Part shown: piece after piece, positions 1 through 6,608 of the stretch | Layout of the letters: each line of letters starts with the position of its first letter | Position numbering within the stretch: position 1 is the first letter of the stretch | NCBI GenBank assembly: GCA_046756985.1 | Contig: JBHHXG010000010.1 | Location: forward strand, 1 to 34,274 | Source of the DNA: JBHHXG01 sp046756985 | GTDB taxonomy: Bacteria; Pseudomonadota; Zetaproteobacteria; Mariprofundales; Mariprofundaceae | DNA length: 34,274 nucleotides | Reading direction: 5' to 3' | Position numbers and translations under genes: made by a program | The notes under the pieces: generated by a model | Databases searched by the model: none | What the model was told of the DNA's origin: nothing | Seen by the model: the letters and a program-made list of their open reading frames with translations, nothing else

Positions 1-2
1 TT

Positions 3-185
3 GCCGGCGACCCTATCACGCACATGCGCTTTTCACCGAAAGCCCATGCCCATGCTGCCGAACGCTTGTGCCGGATTGCTGATAAACACTGCGATGGTCG
101 CCTCATCGCCCTTGGTGGCGGCGGCTACAACCGCGCCAATCTCGCTGCGGCCTGGAATTCAGTAGTAACGTCATTTCTTCATTAG
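3..185 (+). CDS. Histone deacetylase / acetoin utilization (AcuC) family protein, 3' end only
   Basis: Only the last 60 codons are in the window; the frame is open from the left edge and stops with TAG at 183-185. The fragment contains the glycine-rich LGGGGYN segment followed by NLAAAW, which matches the C-terminal active-site loop of the arginase/deacetylase fold (class I/II HDAC, AcuC, acetylpolyamine amidohydrolase). In that family the Tyr after the glycines helps stabilise the transition state of Zn-dependent deacetylation. The substrate cannot be told from this piece. Its last 15 bases overlap the convergent 3' end of the HNH gene on the other strand, so the two stop codons interlock. 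The C-terminus ends only about 14 residues after the loop, which is usual for the family, so I see no sign that it is truncated at this end. Confidence 0.8.
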   Translation, partial: AGDPITHMRFSPKAHAHAAERLCRIADKHCDGRLIALGGGGYNRANLAAAWNSVVTSFLH

Positions 186-686
186 TTGTTTAATCCCTTC
201 TTCAGCTTGTTTATAGCGAAGGCGAATAAGTGTCACTGCAACTTCGCCAATATCTTCATACAAATTATCTGCATATTGATGAAGATTGAGGTTTGGGTCG
301 TAGTTTTTCTCTGACACAAATGATTCAATTTTCTTTTTTCTTTGCTTTAAGTCATTACCGGTTGCTTTAGAAATTAAAAAATCAAGCCAAGGTTTCTGTT
401 GTTTCTCATTGTTGCAATCCCTACAACAAGGAACGACGTTACCCCACGCATGTAATCCAAGGGATGCTTTGTTCATTGGTATCAGGTGATCCTGAGAAAT
501 GTTGGTTGCATTTATAGAAATCCCACAATAACAGCATTGGTAATCAAAAAATTTTAGCAATTCTTCCTTTTGAGATTTTTTTGGTACAAAAGGGTCATGC
601 CCACGCTCTTTGTCATAGAATTTTCCAACATCCTGAAGAAAAATTCTTATTGCGCTATTAGCGATATCTGATTTTGATCTAGCCAC
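171..686 (-). CDS. HNH endonuclease domain protein, AT-rich, probably acquired
   Basis: The 171-residue product has a Zn-ribbon HNH core: CxxC at residues 51-54, Asp66-His67 (the catalytic DH of HNH), Asn83, and a second CxxC at 88-91. The remainder is lysine-rich helix with no second domain I recognise. The start is GTG at 684-686; the AAGGG used as ribosome-binding site lies within the last codons of ggt, and only one base separates the ggt stop from this start. It therefore seems to be translated from the ggt transcript. Base composition is strikingly lower in GC than its neighbours (17 G/C in the 60 bases from 541 to 600 by my count), which suggests recent horizontal transfer. No methyltransferase, toxin partner or integrase is beside it, so its role (solitary restriction nuclease, homing-type nuclease or other) is unknown. 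Confidence 0.85.
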   Translation of the reverse strand: MARSKSDIANSAIRIFLQDVGKFYDKERGHDPFVPKKSQKEELLKFFDYQCCYCGISINATNISQDHLIPMNKASLGLHAWGNVVPCCRDCNNEKQQKPWLDFLISKATGNDLKQRKKKIESFVSEKNYDPNLNLHQYADNLYEDIGEVAVTLIRLRYKQAEEGIKQLMKK

Positions 687-687
687 G

Positions 688-2334
688 TTATTTTCCCTTA
701 GCTTTGTGTGAACCTATCTTTCCATCGCCCCGTTGGTCGGAGATTCCAATCAGTTCACCAGTGATCCTGTTTGAGAGAATCGCCTGCATGTTGCCGTAGC
801 GGCGCTTCATCTCCTTCAGCACATGGCCGCGCTTCTCAATCTCGGCGGCGACTTCCGGTACAAAAGCGGCTTTTTCATGTTGCACCACATCGGGTAGGAA
901 CTGGTGATGAAAACGCGGTGCATTAACCCATTGTTCCGGTGTTGTTTCATCAAGCATGAAACCGACGGATGCCAGCAGCACCATCGAAATGATGCGGGAG
1001 CCGCCCGGTGTGCCGACAATGAACGTGCGGTTCGGACCGATGACAAACGTTGGCGTCATGCTTGAGAGCATCCGCTTGCCGGGAGCCACGGCATTGGCTT
1101 TGCCCTGCACGAGACCATAGGCATTGGGCTCGCCCGGTTTGGTGGCGAAGTCATCCATTTCGTCATTGAGTAGAATACCCGTTGAGGGCGATACATAGCC
1201 GGAGCCGAAACCGTAATTGATCGAAAGCGTTGCAGAAACCATGTTGCCCTCGGCATCAATCACTGAGAAATGTGTTGTGTCCACGCTATCGCCCATCGGT
1301 TCGGCAAAGCCCGTCAGTTTGTCGGCAGGCGTGGCTTGTTCCATGTCGATTGATTTGCGGAGCCTCACCAGCCGGTTCTTGTTGAGGTAATCTTTCGGAA
1401 TAGTAACGAAATCACTATCTCCCAAGTTTGCATTCCGATCCCGATATGCCCGCTTCATCGCTTCAATGAGTAAATGCGCCCGATCGGTAGGTTTAAGAGA
1501 CTTCAGATCATCGTTTTTCAACTGGCCGAAAATATGGGCGAGTGTCATGCCGCCGGAGGAAGGCAGGGCGGCCGAAACAAATCTGAATCCCTGATAATCA
1601 AACTGGACAGGCTTGCGTTCAATGGCCCGGTAGCCGGCCAGATCATCCTCCCGAATCAGCCCCCCGTCGCGTTTCATGTCGGCAACCAGCCGGCCGGTCG
1701 TTTCGCCACGATAGAAATCCGCCGCGCCTTTTTTTGCAAAACGCTTCAATGTCCCAGCCAATGCCGGCTGGCGGATGGTATCACCCATGTTTTTCAAAAA
1801 TGTCCAGCGGGCGGCATCGTTGAACACCTTGCTTCGCCACTTGATCATGCCGGCCAGCCTTTTACTTACGGTGAATCCATCTTTGGCCAGTCGAATAGCT
1901 GGTTCTGTTACGGCTCTACGTCCCAATCTTCCATAAACCGTTGCTAGCCGTTCCACGCCAGCAGCCAGGCCCGGTACGCCGGCGGATTGCGGACCGTCAA
2001 TGCTGGATTGTGTTTTATAGACTTCACCATGATCAGCTAAGATCGGCGCAGTTTCGCGCGCATCAATCATCGCATATCGGTTCTCTTTGGCGATATAGAG
2101 TAGAAAGAATCCGCCGCCGCCAAAACCGGACGAGCCGGGTTCCACCACCCCGAGCGCCAGCGCCGTGGCTGCTGCAGCATCAAAGGCATTACCCCCCTGT
2201 TTGAGCATCGAAATGCCTGCTTCGGCTGCCAGCGGATGGGCTGCGACCACCATGCCGGCATCGGGTGTGGCTGCCTCGGCCACAAATGGGAGAAGCAGGA
2301 GCAGAACAAATGGCGCTTTCCAACGAGTGCTCAA
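688..2334 (-). CDS. ggt: Gamma-glutamyltransferase (gamma-glutamyl transpeptidase), periplasmic
   Basis: GGT hydrolyses or transfers the gamma-glutamyl group of glutathione and related peptides. It is made as a precursor that cleaves itself into large and small subunits. The sequence shows the family marks in order: GGNAFDAAAA near the N-terminus, DARETAP (substrate carboxylate-binding Arg), the autocleavage site VDTTHFSV whose second Thr would become the nucleophile, and near the C-terminus SSMTPT and GTPGGSRI. I chose the TTG at 2332-2334 because it gives about 548 residues, the usual family size, and puts a short positive segment plus VLLLLLPFVAEA at the N-terminus as a signal peptide. The first in-frame ATG downstream would delete that signal. 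The frame stays open far upstream (to 2709) but that part overlaps mutY and has no GGT similarity. A hairpin (2341-2368) lies just upstream of the start. Confidence 0.9.
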   Translation of the reverse strand: MSTRWKAPFVLLLLLPFVAEAATPDAGMVVAAHPLAAEAGISMLKQGGNAFDAAAATALALGVVEPGSSGFGGGGFFLLYIAKENRYAMIDARETAPILADHGEVYKTQSSIDGPQSAGVPGLAAGVERLATVYGRLGRRAVTEPAIRLAKDGFTVSKRLAGMIKWRSKVFNDAARWTFLKNMGDTIRQPALAGTLKRFAKKGAADFYRGETTGRLVADMKRDGGLIREDDLAGYRAIERKPVQFDYQGFRFVSAALPSSGGMTLAHIFGQLKNDDLKSLKPTDRAHLLIEAMKRAYRDRNANLGDSDFVTIPKDYLNKNRLVRLRKSIDMEQATPADKLTGFAEPMGDSVDTTHFSVIDAEGNMVSATLSINYGFGSGYVSPSTGILLNDEMDDFATKPGEPNAYGLVQGKANAVAPGKRMLSSMTPTFVIGPNRTFIVGTPGGSRIISMVLLASVGFMLDETTPEQWVNAPRFHHQFLPDVVQHEKAAFVPEVAAEIEKRGHVLKEMKRRYGNMQAILSNRITGELIGISDQRGDGKIGSHKAKGK

Positions 2335-2340
2335 GTTATT

Positions 2341-2505
2341 GTTCTTTCTTGCTCGTCCAAGAAAGAACGAAAGAATGACGCCCGCAGGGCATGCACGTAT
2401 TTCCTCGCAGCTGAATGTAAATCGGGCGCGTCTCGCAGCCTTCGCCAACCCGCGCTTGTTCCGATTTACATACATCCGCTCGGCGTGCCCGCAAGCGTGG
2501 GTCAC
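2341..2505. repeat. Palindromic block: perfect 10-bp hairpin next to a larger imperfect inverted repeat
   Basis: Two nested structures fill the mutY-ggt gap. First, GTTCTTTCTT (2341-2350) and AAGAAAGAAC (2359-2368) form a perfect 10-bp stem with an 8-base loop GCTCGTCC. Second, TGTAAATCGG (2416-2425) and CCGATTTACA (2461-2470) form another perfect 10-bp stem; inside it GCGCG (2426-2430) pairs with CGCGC (2451-2455). Outside it, the flanks 2376-2391 and 2483-2505 are imperfectly complementary, so about 130 bp folds back on itself. This is the architecture of a dispersed palindromic element (REP/MITE-like), but copies elsewhere in the genome cannot be seen here. The mutY stop codon lies inside its right edge. 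Confidence 0.6.
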
Positions 2506-3461
2506 GAAGTGACTCCATGCTTTTCCAGCAGGCGGTGGATTCCGGTGGGGAGTGCGAGTTGCGAAATGTCTGCAACCCACTGGCCCTGACCTGTTGGCGA
2601 TGATGTCTGCGCTATGCCATAGAGATGCAGTCGGCGGTGGGTCAACTGGTGGATATGACTGGGCGCAAACTCCGGCGGGTTCTCGCACTCCGTGATTGGC
2701 GGTGACCATAAGCCAGCCCAGATGCCGGAATCAGGACGCCGAGTCAGCCAGACGCCTCGCTCCGGACAGGTGTGCAGATGTACCTGCCAGTGTACATCAC
2801 GGACTGGAACGGTTCTCCCTTGTTCATTCACAGGCTCAACCTGAAATGCCGAGGCGCAGCATGCCGATACCGGGCAGATGGCGCAGTTCGGTTGTTTTGG
2901 CAGGCAGACCATTGCCCCCAGTTCCATCATGGCCTGGTTCCAATCTGTGGGAGAGCCCGATGCATCAATCGCTTCCTGTGCCCATGACCAGAGCAGTTTG
3001 TCCGATGCCCGATAATGATCGTGCCATCTTTTCAGCACGCGTTTGACATTGCCGTCGAGCACCGGTGTGTTCATGTCGAAGCAGAACGAGGCAATGGCGC
3101 CAGCGGTCGAGCGGCCGATACCGGGTAGTGCGAGCACATCATCAAACTCTGTCGGGAAATGTCCACCATGCTCTGTTACAATTTGTTGTGCTGCAGCATG
3201 GATAAAGCGGGCGCGGCGGTAGTAGCCGAGCCCCTCCCATGCTTTTAATACATCGTCCAGCGAAGCGATCGCGAGTGATTGAATGTCAGGAAACTCATCA
3301 AACCAGTTATGATAATGTTTAAACACCGTTATAACCTGCGTCTGCTGCAACATGACTTCGGAAATCCAGATACGGTAGGGGTCTGTTGTGTGCCGCCACG
3401 GCAGGTCCCGTGCCCGGAGATTATACCAGGCAGTCAGGGCCCTACAGCGTTTTAAAGACAA
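2502..3461 (-). CDS. mutY: A/G-specific adenine DNA glycosylase MutY
   Basis: MutY removes adenine mispaired with 8-oxoguanine. Seen in order: the catalytic Glu in WISEVMLQQTQV (Glu35 from the chosen start), a helix-hairpin-helix LPGIGRSTAGAI, the catalytic Asp in PVLDGNVKRVL, the four-cysteine [4Fe-4S] loop (C-x6-C-x2-C-x5-C pattern around CLPKQPNCAICP), and a C-terminal NUDIX-like domain that reads 8-oxoG. I prefer the TTG at 3459-3461 because GAGG lies six bases before it; a TTG at 3473 in the same frame is the alternative. Either way the gene overlaps the 3' end of tonB (20 or 32 bases), so translation is probably coupled. At about 319 residues it is slightly shorter than E. coli MutY. 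The last codons run into the palindromic block. Confidence 0.93.
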   Translation of the reverse strand: MSLKRCRALTAWYNLRARDLPWRHTTDPYRIWISEVMLQQTQVITVFKHYHNWFDEFPDIQSLAIASLDDVLKAWEGLGYYRRARFIHAAAQQIVTEHGGHFPTEFDDVLALPGIGRSTAGAIASFCFDMNTPVLDGNVKRVLKRWHDHYRASDKLLWSWAQEAIDASGSPTDWNQAMMELGAMVCLPKQPNCAICPVSACCASAFQVEPVNEQGRTVPVRDVHWQVHLHTCPERGVWLTRRPDSGIWAGLWSPPITECENPPEFAPSHIHQLTHRRLHLYGIAQTSSPTGQGQWVADISQLALPTGIHRLLEKHGVTS

Positions 3462-4383
3462 ATCGGTCCTCAATGACCTCGAAGGTCAGGTAAAAGGTTG
3501 CCCGGTCCAACCCCCATGCACTTGGTAACGGTTTGAAGGGCGCTGCGGCATGGATGGCGGCAATTGCACTTTCATTCAATTGAGGCAAGGGACTGGGACG
3601 CAGGATTTCCAGCTGGCCAAGTTCACCATTATGCTCAATGGTAATACGCATCAGCACTCGACGCGCTTGTTCGGCATATTCATCGTAATTGGCGCGCCCC
3701 GGCCGCCATTGTTCCTCCAGCGCCTGTACCAGCGCCTGTGCGTAGGGTGCATATTTGGCTTCACGCGTGCTGATCGGAATGTCCGCCTCACGCGACAGCA
3801 TTTGCTTCATGCGCCGTTCGCGCTCAAATTCACGTGATAACTGGGCCAGCGCCATCGTCGAAGGCATCAGGTTTGCCAGCGGAATATCCTGCGGCTTTCG
3901 GGGAGTCGGTTTACGCGTCTTTTTCCTGGGCTTTTCGGGAGGCAGGTCGCTCTGCAGCTTCAGGTCACGCTTGGCAAGCGTACGTGTGCGCTGTTGCGGC
4001 TTTTGTGTCGGCGACGGTGGTGGTTGCTTGGGCAAGCGTGGCAAAGCGGGCTTCGGCTTTTGCTGTTTCTGGCCTACGAGCGGACCCTTCGCCGCCCGTG
4101 TAACACGATCCTTGGCATCCTTGCTGGCTCCCTGGGCGCTGCGATTGGAAATCGTCTTGGCATCTTTTGGCGGCGTTTTGCTTGGCTTGGTCTCCGGATC
4201 GAGTAATACAACATCCATGATCTCTGGCTGCTGTTTTTTCTTCAGCGGCATGTCGGTTTGCATGAGCGTAATAAAGGCAGCCAGCAGAATATGGGCCGTG
4301 ACTGAGGCAGCAAAGGAAATACTCAGGCGCCTTTTTGTCGGTTCTTGCGTTTCGATCATATCCATTCGACTTTCATCAGACAT
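3442..4383 (-). CDS. tonB: TonB-family energy transducer
   Basis: TonB proteins carry the proton-motive energy of ExbB/ExbD to outer-membrane receptors. The 313-residue product has a cytoplasmic N-terminus, one membrane helix (about residues 20-41), a long Lys/Pro/Gln-rich periplasmic linker (about 55-175) and a C-terminal TonB domain (about 215-310; contains VLMRITIEHNGELGQLEIL and a SAIAAI helix). The membrane helix carries the SxxxH signature (Ser27, His31) known to be needed for coupling to ExbB-ExbD, so it should be functional. The ATG at 4381-4383 shares its A with the TAA of the upstream Gx gene (TAATG). No exbB, exbD or TonB-dependent receptor is nearby; the partner complex must be elsewhere. 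The frame extends upstream to 4551 but that part is shadow of the Gx gene. Confidence 0.88.
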   Translation of the reverse strand: MSDESRMDMIETQEPTKRRLSISFAASVTAHILLAAFITLMQTDMPLKKKQQPEIMDVVLLDPETKPSKTPPKDAKTISNRSAQGASKDAKDRVTRAAKGPLVGQKQQKPKPALPRLPKQPPPSPTQKPQQRTRTLAKRDLKLQSDLPPEKPRKKTRKPTPRKPQDIPLANLMPSTMALAQLSREFERERRMKQMLSREADIPISTREAKYAPYAQALVQALEEQWRPGRANYDEYAEQARRVLMRITIEHNGELGQLEILRPSPLPQLNESAIAAIHAAAPFKPLPSAWGLDRATFYLTFEVIEDRFVFKTL

Positions 4384-4907
4384 TAAGTTTTCAAACGCGC
4401 CGTCATATATGCTGCCAGCGCGCCGTTTACCCAGCCGGATGCGCAGGAAAGCAGTAACAGTGGCGGCAGTACATAATAGAGGGCATCCTGCTGAATAAAC
4501 AAATGTTCGACAACGGCAAACTGTGCTGTCATGTGCGCAAGCGCTCCACACAGGCTGATGCCCACGAGGCTGACCATCGGTAACATGCGCCAGACCAGTA
4601 GCATGATTGCCGTCGCTGCCAATGTGCCACTGAGGCTGATGACAAAAGTTGGCGTAAACAGTGTGCCAATGAAGAAGCTGCCGACAATAACTCGCCCGAC
4701 GGCCAGCGTTACAGCAGCACCCGGCCCGAGCATTTCAAGTGCCAGCAGCGTCACAATGTTAGCCAGCCCCGGCTTGAACCACGGCCCGAGGCTTGGCAGG
4801 GCGGTTTCAAAAATATGCAGGCCGATAGCCAGCATCAGCAGGGCCAGCCATGTGGCCTTGGCCTCCAGTTCCATGAGCGATGGGCGCTGAATTATGCCGG
4901 CCTTCAC
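4383..4907 (-). CDS. Gx transporter / heptaprenyl diphosphate synthase component I family membrane protein
   Basis: A 174-residue protein made almost wholly of hydrophobic helices (about five to six), with LGPWFKPGLANIVTLLAL near the N-terminus and a conserved-looking GALAHMTAQ further on. This fits the Gx / Hpre_diP_synt_I family (PF07456), whose members resemble the substrate-binding S components of ECF transporters. The name heptaprenyl diphosphate synthase component I is historical and no prenyl synthase motif (DDxxD) is present. The ligand is unknown. The start is the ATG at 4905-4907, three bases after the stop of the NusG domain II gene, and the stop overlaps the tonB start. The NusG_II-Gx pairing is known from other bacteria; adding tonB to it is less familiar to me. 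Confidence 0.8.
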   Translation of the reverse strand: MKAGIIQRPSLMELEAKATWLALLMLAIGLHIFETALPSLGPWFKPGLANIVTLLALEMLGPGAAVTLAVGRVIVGSFFIGTLFTPTFVISLSGTLAATAIMLLVWRMLPMVSLVGISLCGALAHMTAQFAVVEHLFIQQDALYYVLPPLLLLSCASGWVNGALAAYMTARLKT

Positions 4908-4910
4908 GGT

Positions 4911-5354
4911 TTACTCTGCCAGTGCATCGAGCATGGGCGCATGATCTTTGGCCGTCTGTCCACGGATGCTGACAAGAATACGGTTTGGAACACAGGCGAT
5001 AATGTCCCCGGCATGGCGATGCACGCCGGAAAGTACGCAGCGCTGGGATGTACATGGAGAGCTGGTGAAGCGGGCCCCGTGTGCATTGATGAGGATTTCA
5101 GACACGCCGATTTCACCCCCGGCCTGAAAATGGATGGCTTTGCCGTTTTCCGGTAACGGATATACAGCCAGCAGCGTGTCATCATGATAGATCGAGACCA
5201 TGGGCGGGCCGGAACCGATTTCCATCCGTATCCATTGCCATGCAATGGCAATGCCAATCAGGACCAGCAGCAGCAGTGCGCGATCAGCCCACGTTCCAGC
5301 AAGTAGAGCGGGAAGGCTTTGGCGCGCCGCGCGCTGCGCGGTTAGTGTTGTCAT
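4911..5354 (-). CDS. NusG domain II-containing membrane-anchored protein
   Basis: The 147-residue product has a basic N-terminus, one membrane helix (about residues 24-42, ALLLLVLIGIAIAWQWI) and an extracytoplasmic beta-rich domain. It carries a cysteine pair CTSQRC and an NRILVSI strand typical of the NusG_II family (PF07009). Despite the name these proteins are not transcription factors; they are small envelope proteins often encoded beside a Gx membrane protein, as here. It is the first gene of the minus-strand run NusG_II-Gx-tonB-mutY. The ATG at 5352-5354 lies only 49 bases from the divergent SDR gene, so the promoter must be compact; I see no strong ribosome-binding site. Exact function unknown. 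Confidence 0.75.
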   Translation of the reverse strand: MTTLTAQRAARQSLPALLAGTWADRALLLLVLIGIAIAWQWIRMEIGSGPPMVSIYHDDTLLAVYPLPENGKAIHFQAGGEIGVSEILINAHGARFTSSPCTSQRCVLSGVHRHAGDIIACVPNRILVSIRGQTAKDHAPMLDALAE

Positions 5355-5392
5355 GCGCGAAATCTAGCAGCAGGAAGGTGCAGGAATCCAAC

Positions 5393-5398
5393 AGGAGG
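5393..5398 (+). promoter_or_regulatory. Strong Shine-Dalgarno of the SDR gene
   Basis: AGGAGG sits five bases before the ATG at 5404, fixing that start. The whole divergent gap between the NusG_II gene and the SDR gene is only 49 bases (5355-5403). Confidence 0.8.
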
Positions 5399-5403
5399 AA
5401 ACA

Positions 5404-6072
5404 ATGAATGTATTCATTACCGGCGCAAACCGCGGCATTGGTCTTGGCTTTGTAAGACATTATCTGGGCAAGGGCTGCGAAGTCTGGGCCTGTTATCGCA
5501 GTGATATTGGGGGCCTGGGCGATTTTGCTACAGACAGACTGCATCTGATGCAATGGGATGTGGTGCAGCATGACCTGCCATCACAAGGGTTGCCCGAATC
5601 CATTGATATCCTGATCAACAATGCCGGCATCTACGGGCCTGGCAAGGACGGTCAGTCGCTGGATAACATCACGCCAGCAGCGATGCTGGATGTGTTTAAC
5701 ATTGACTGCGTGGGGCCGCTTAGAGTCGTACAGCAACTGAAGGAATGTGTGATTGCGGCAAAGGGCATTATCGCCAATGTCAGTTCGAAAATGGGTTCCA
5801 GCGCGGATAATACCAGTGGCGGTACTTATGCCTATCGTGCCGCCAAGGCAGGATTGGTCATTGTCTCCAAATCCATGGCCATGGATTTGGCCCCCTTTGG
5901 CGTGCGCGTTTTTACGCTGCATCCGGGCTGGGTCAGGACGGATATGACGCATCATTCCGGTCTGATTGATGTGGAAGAGTCCGTGCAGGGTATGGCTACT
6001 GTGATTGCCCATGCCTGCGATTACGATGCCGGGGCGTTCATCGCCTATGATGGCAAGCTGGTGCCTTACTGA
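5404..6072 (+). CDS. Short-chain dehydrogenase/reductase (SDR), classical type
   Basis: A 222-residue Rossmann-fold oxidoreductase. The nucleotide-binding TGANRGIG is at residues 6-13, the structural NNAG follows LINNAG, and the catalytic set is the Ser in NVSSK with Tyr144 and Lys148 (YxxxK). The HPGWVRTDM segment after the active site is typical of the small C-factor/sniffer-like carbonyl reductases. The substrate cannot be deduced; NADP(H) use is possible given the Arg in the glycine motif. It stands alone on the plus strand between two minus-strand operons, with no partner gene that would indicate a pathway. Confidence 0.88.
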   Translation: MNVFITGANRGIGLGFVRHYLGKGCEVWACYRSDIGGLGDFATDRLHLMQWDVVQHDLPSQGLPESIDILINNAGIYGPGKDGQSLDNITPAAMLDVFNIDCVGPLRVVQQLKECVIAAKGIIANVSSKMGSSADNTSGGTYAYRAAKAGLVIVSKSMAMDLAPFGVRVFTLHPGWVRTDMTHHSGLIDVEESVQGMATVIAHACDYDAGAFIAYDGKLVPY

Positions 6073-6148
6073 TCAGCTTCCGGTCAATGTCGCAAACTGC
6101 TTGCAACAGATGCGGCGCAAATATTGCAATCAGCTAGGCAGTTGGCGT

Positions 6149-6529
6149 TCAGGATGCCGGCCATGGAGGAGTGCTGAACGCCGCTGGTACCCGGACTTCG
6201 CCGTCCTGTTGCTGAATGGGCAGGATATCAAGCCCGCGCAGACAGGGACCGCCGATACAGTCTCCGTCAACTGGATTGAAGTGAGCGCCGTGGGTCTGGC
6301 AGACGAGTGCCTGGCCATCCTCGGAAAAGAACTGCCCAGGCGTCCAGTCCAGCGTGCTGCCGGCATGCGGGCAGTGGTTTCTATAGGCATGCAACTTTCC
6401 CCCGTAGCAGATCAGGAAGCCCTGCTCCTCGTATTTCCCCGTCTTGAAGGCAAAGCAGGAGGCATGGCCTTCATCGGGAATCGGAACGGTTTGCCAGCGT
6501 TGAGGCTCATACATAAGGTGATGATGCAT
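6149..6529 (-). CDS. Rieske-type [2Fe-2S] protein
   Basis: A small (126 residue) stand-alone Rieske domain. The two cluster-binding boxes are clear: CPHAG and, downstream, CQTHG, giving the Cys-x-His / Cys-x2-His ligand set. Similar single-domain proteins act as electron carriers or as small subunits (NirD-like, ferredoxin components of dioxygenases), but no oxygenase or reductase partner is nearby. There is no signal peptide or membrane anchor, so it should be cytoplasmic. The N-terminus begins MHHHLMYEP; the second Met (residue 6) is an alternative start. It lies downstream of hemY on the same strand but two hairpins (6554-6597) separate them. Confidence 0.85.
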   Translation of the reverse strand: MHHHLMYEPQRWQTVPIPDEGHASCFAFKTGKYEEQGFLICYGGKLHAYRNHCPHAGSTLDWTPGQFFSEDGQALVCQTHGAHFNPVDGDCIGGPCLRGLDILPIQQQDGEVRVPAAFSTPPWPAS

Positions 6530-6553
6530 GCTTTGTCCGGTACTGAAAAGTAA

Positions 6554-6597
6554 GGTGGCCGCCCGTCGGCGACCACCAGTGGCCCGAGAGGGCCACT
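6554..6597 (-). terminator. Tandem hairpins between hemY and the Rieske gene
   Basis: AGTGGCCC-GAGA-GGGCCACT (6578-6597) is a perfect 8-bp stem with a GAGA loop. Directly next to it, GGTGG-C-CGCC / GGCG-A-CCACC (6554-6577) forms a second stem with one mismatch. Read on the minus strand they follow the hemY stop and are followed by TTACTTTTC, a poor T-run. They may terminate or attenuate hem operon transcription, or protect its 3' end. Confidence 0.5.
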
Positions 6598-6608
6598 CTA
6601 TTAAGTAT

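Noticed and set aside
2335..2709. N-terminal extension of the ggt reading frame
   Set aside because: The extra 125 residues overlap mutY and the palindromic block, show no GGT similarity, and would put the signal peptide inside the protein.
3755..4498. 247-codon open frame antisense to tonB
   Set aside because: The Ser/Gly/Cys-rich translation mirrors the Lys/Pro-rich linker codons of tonB; no family is recognisable.
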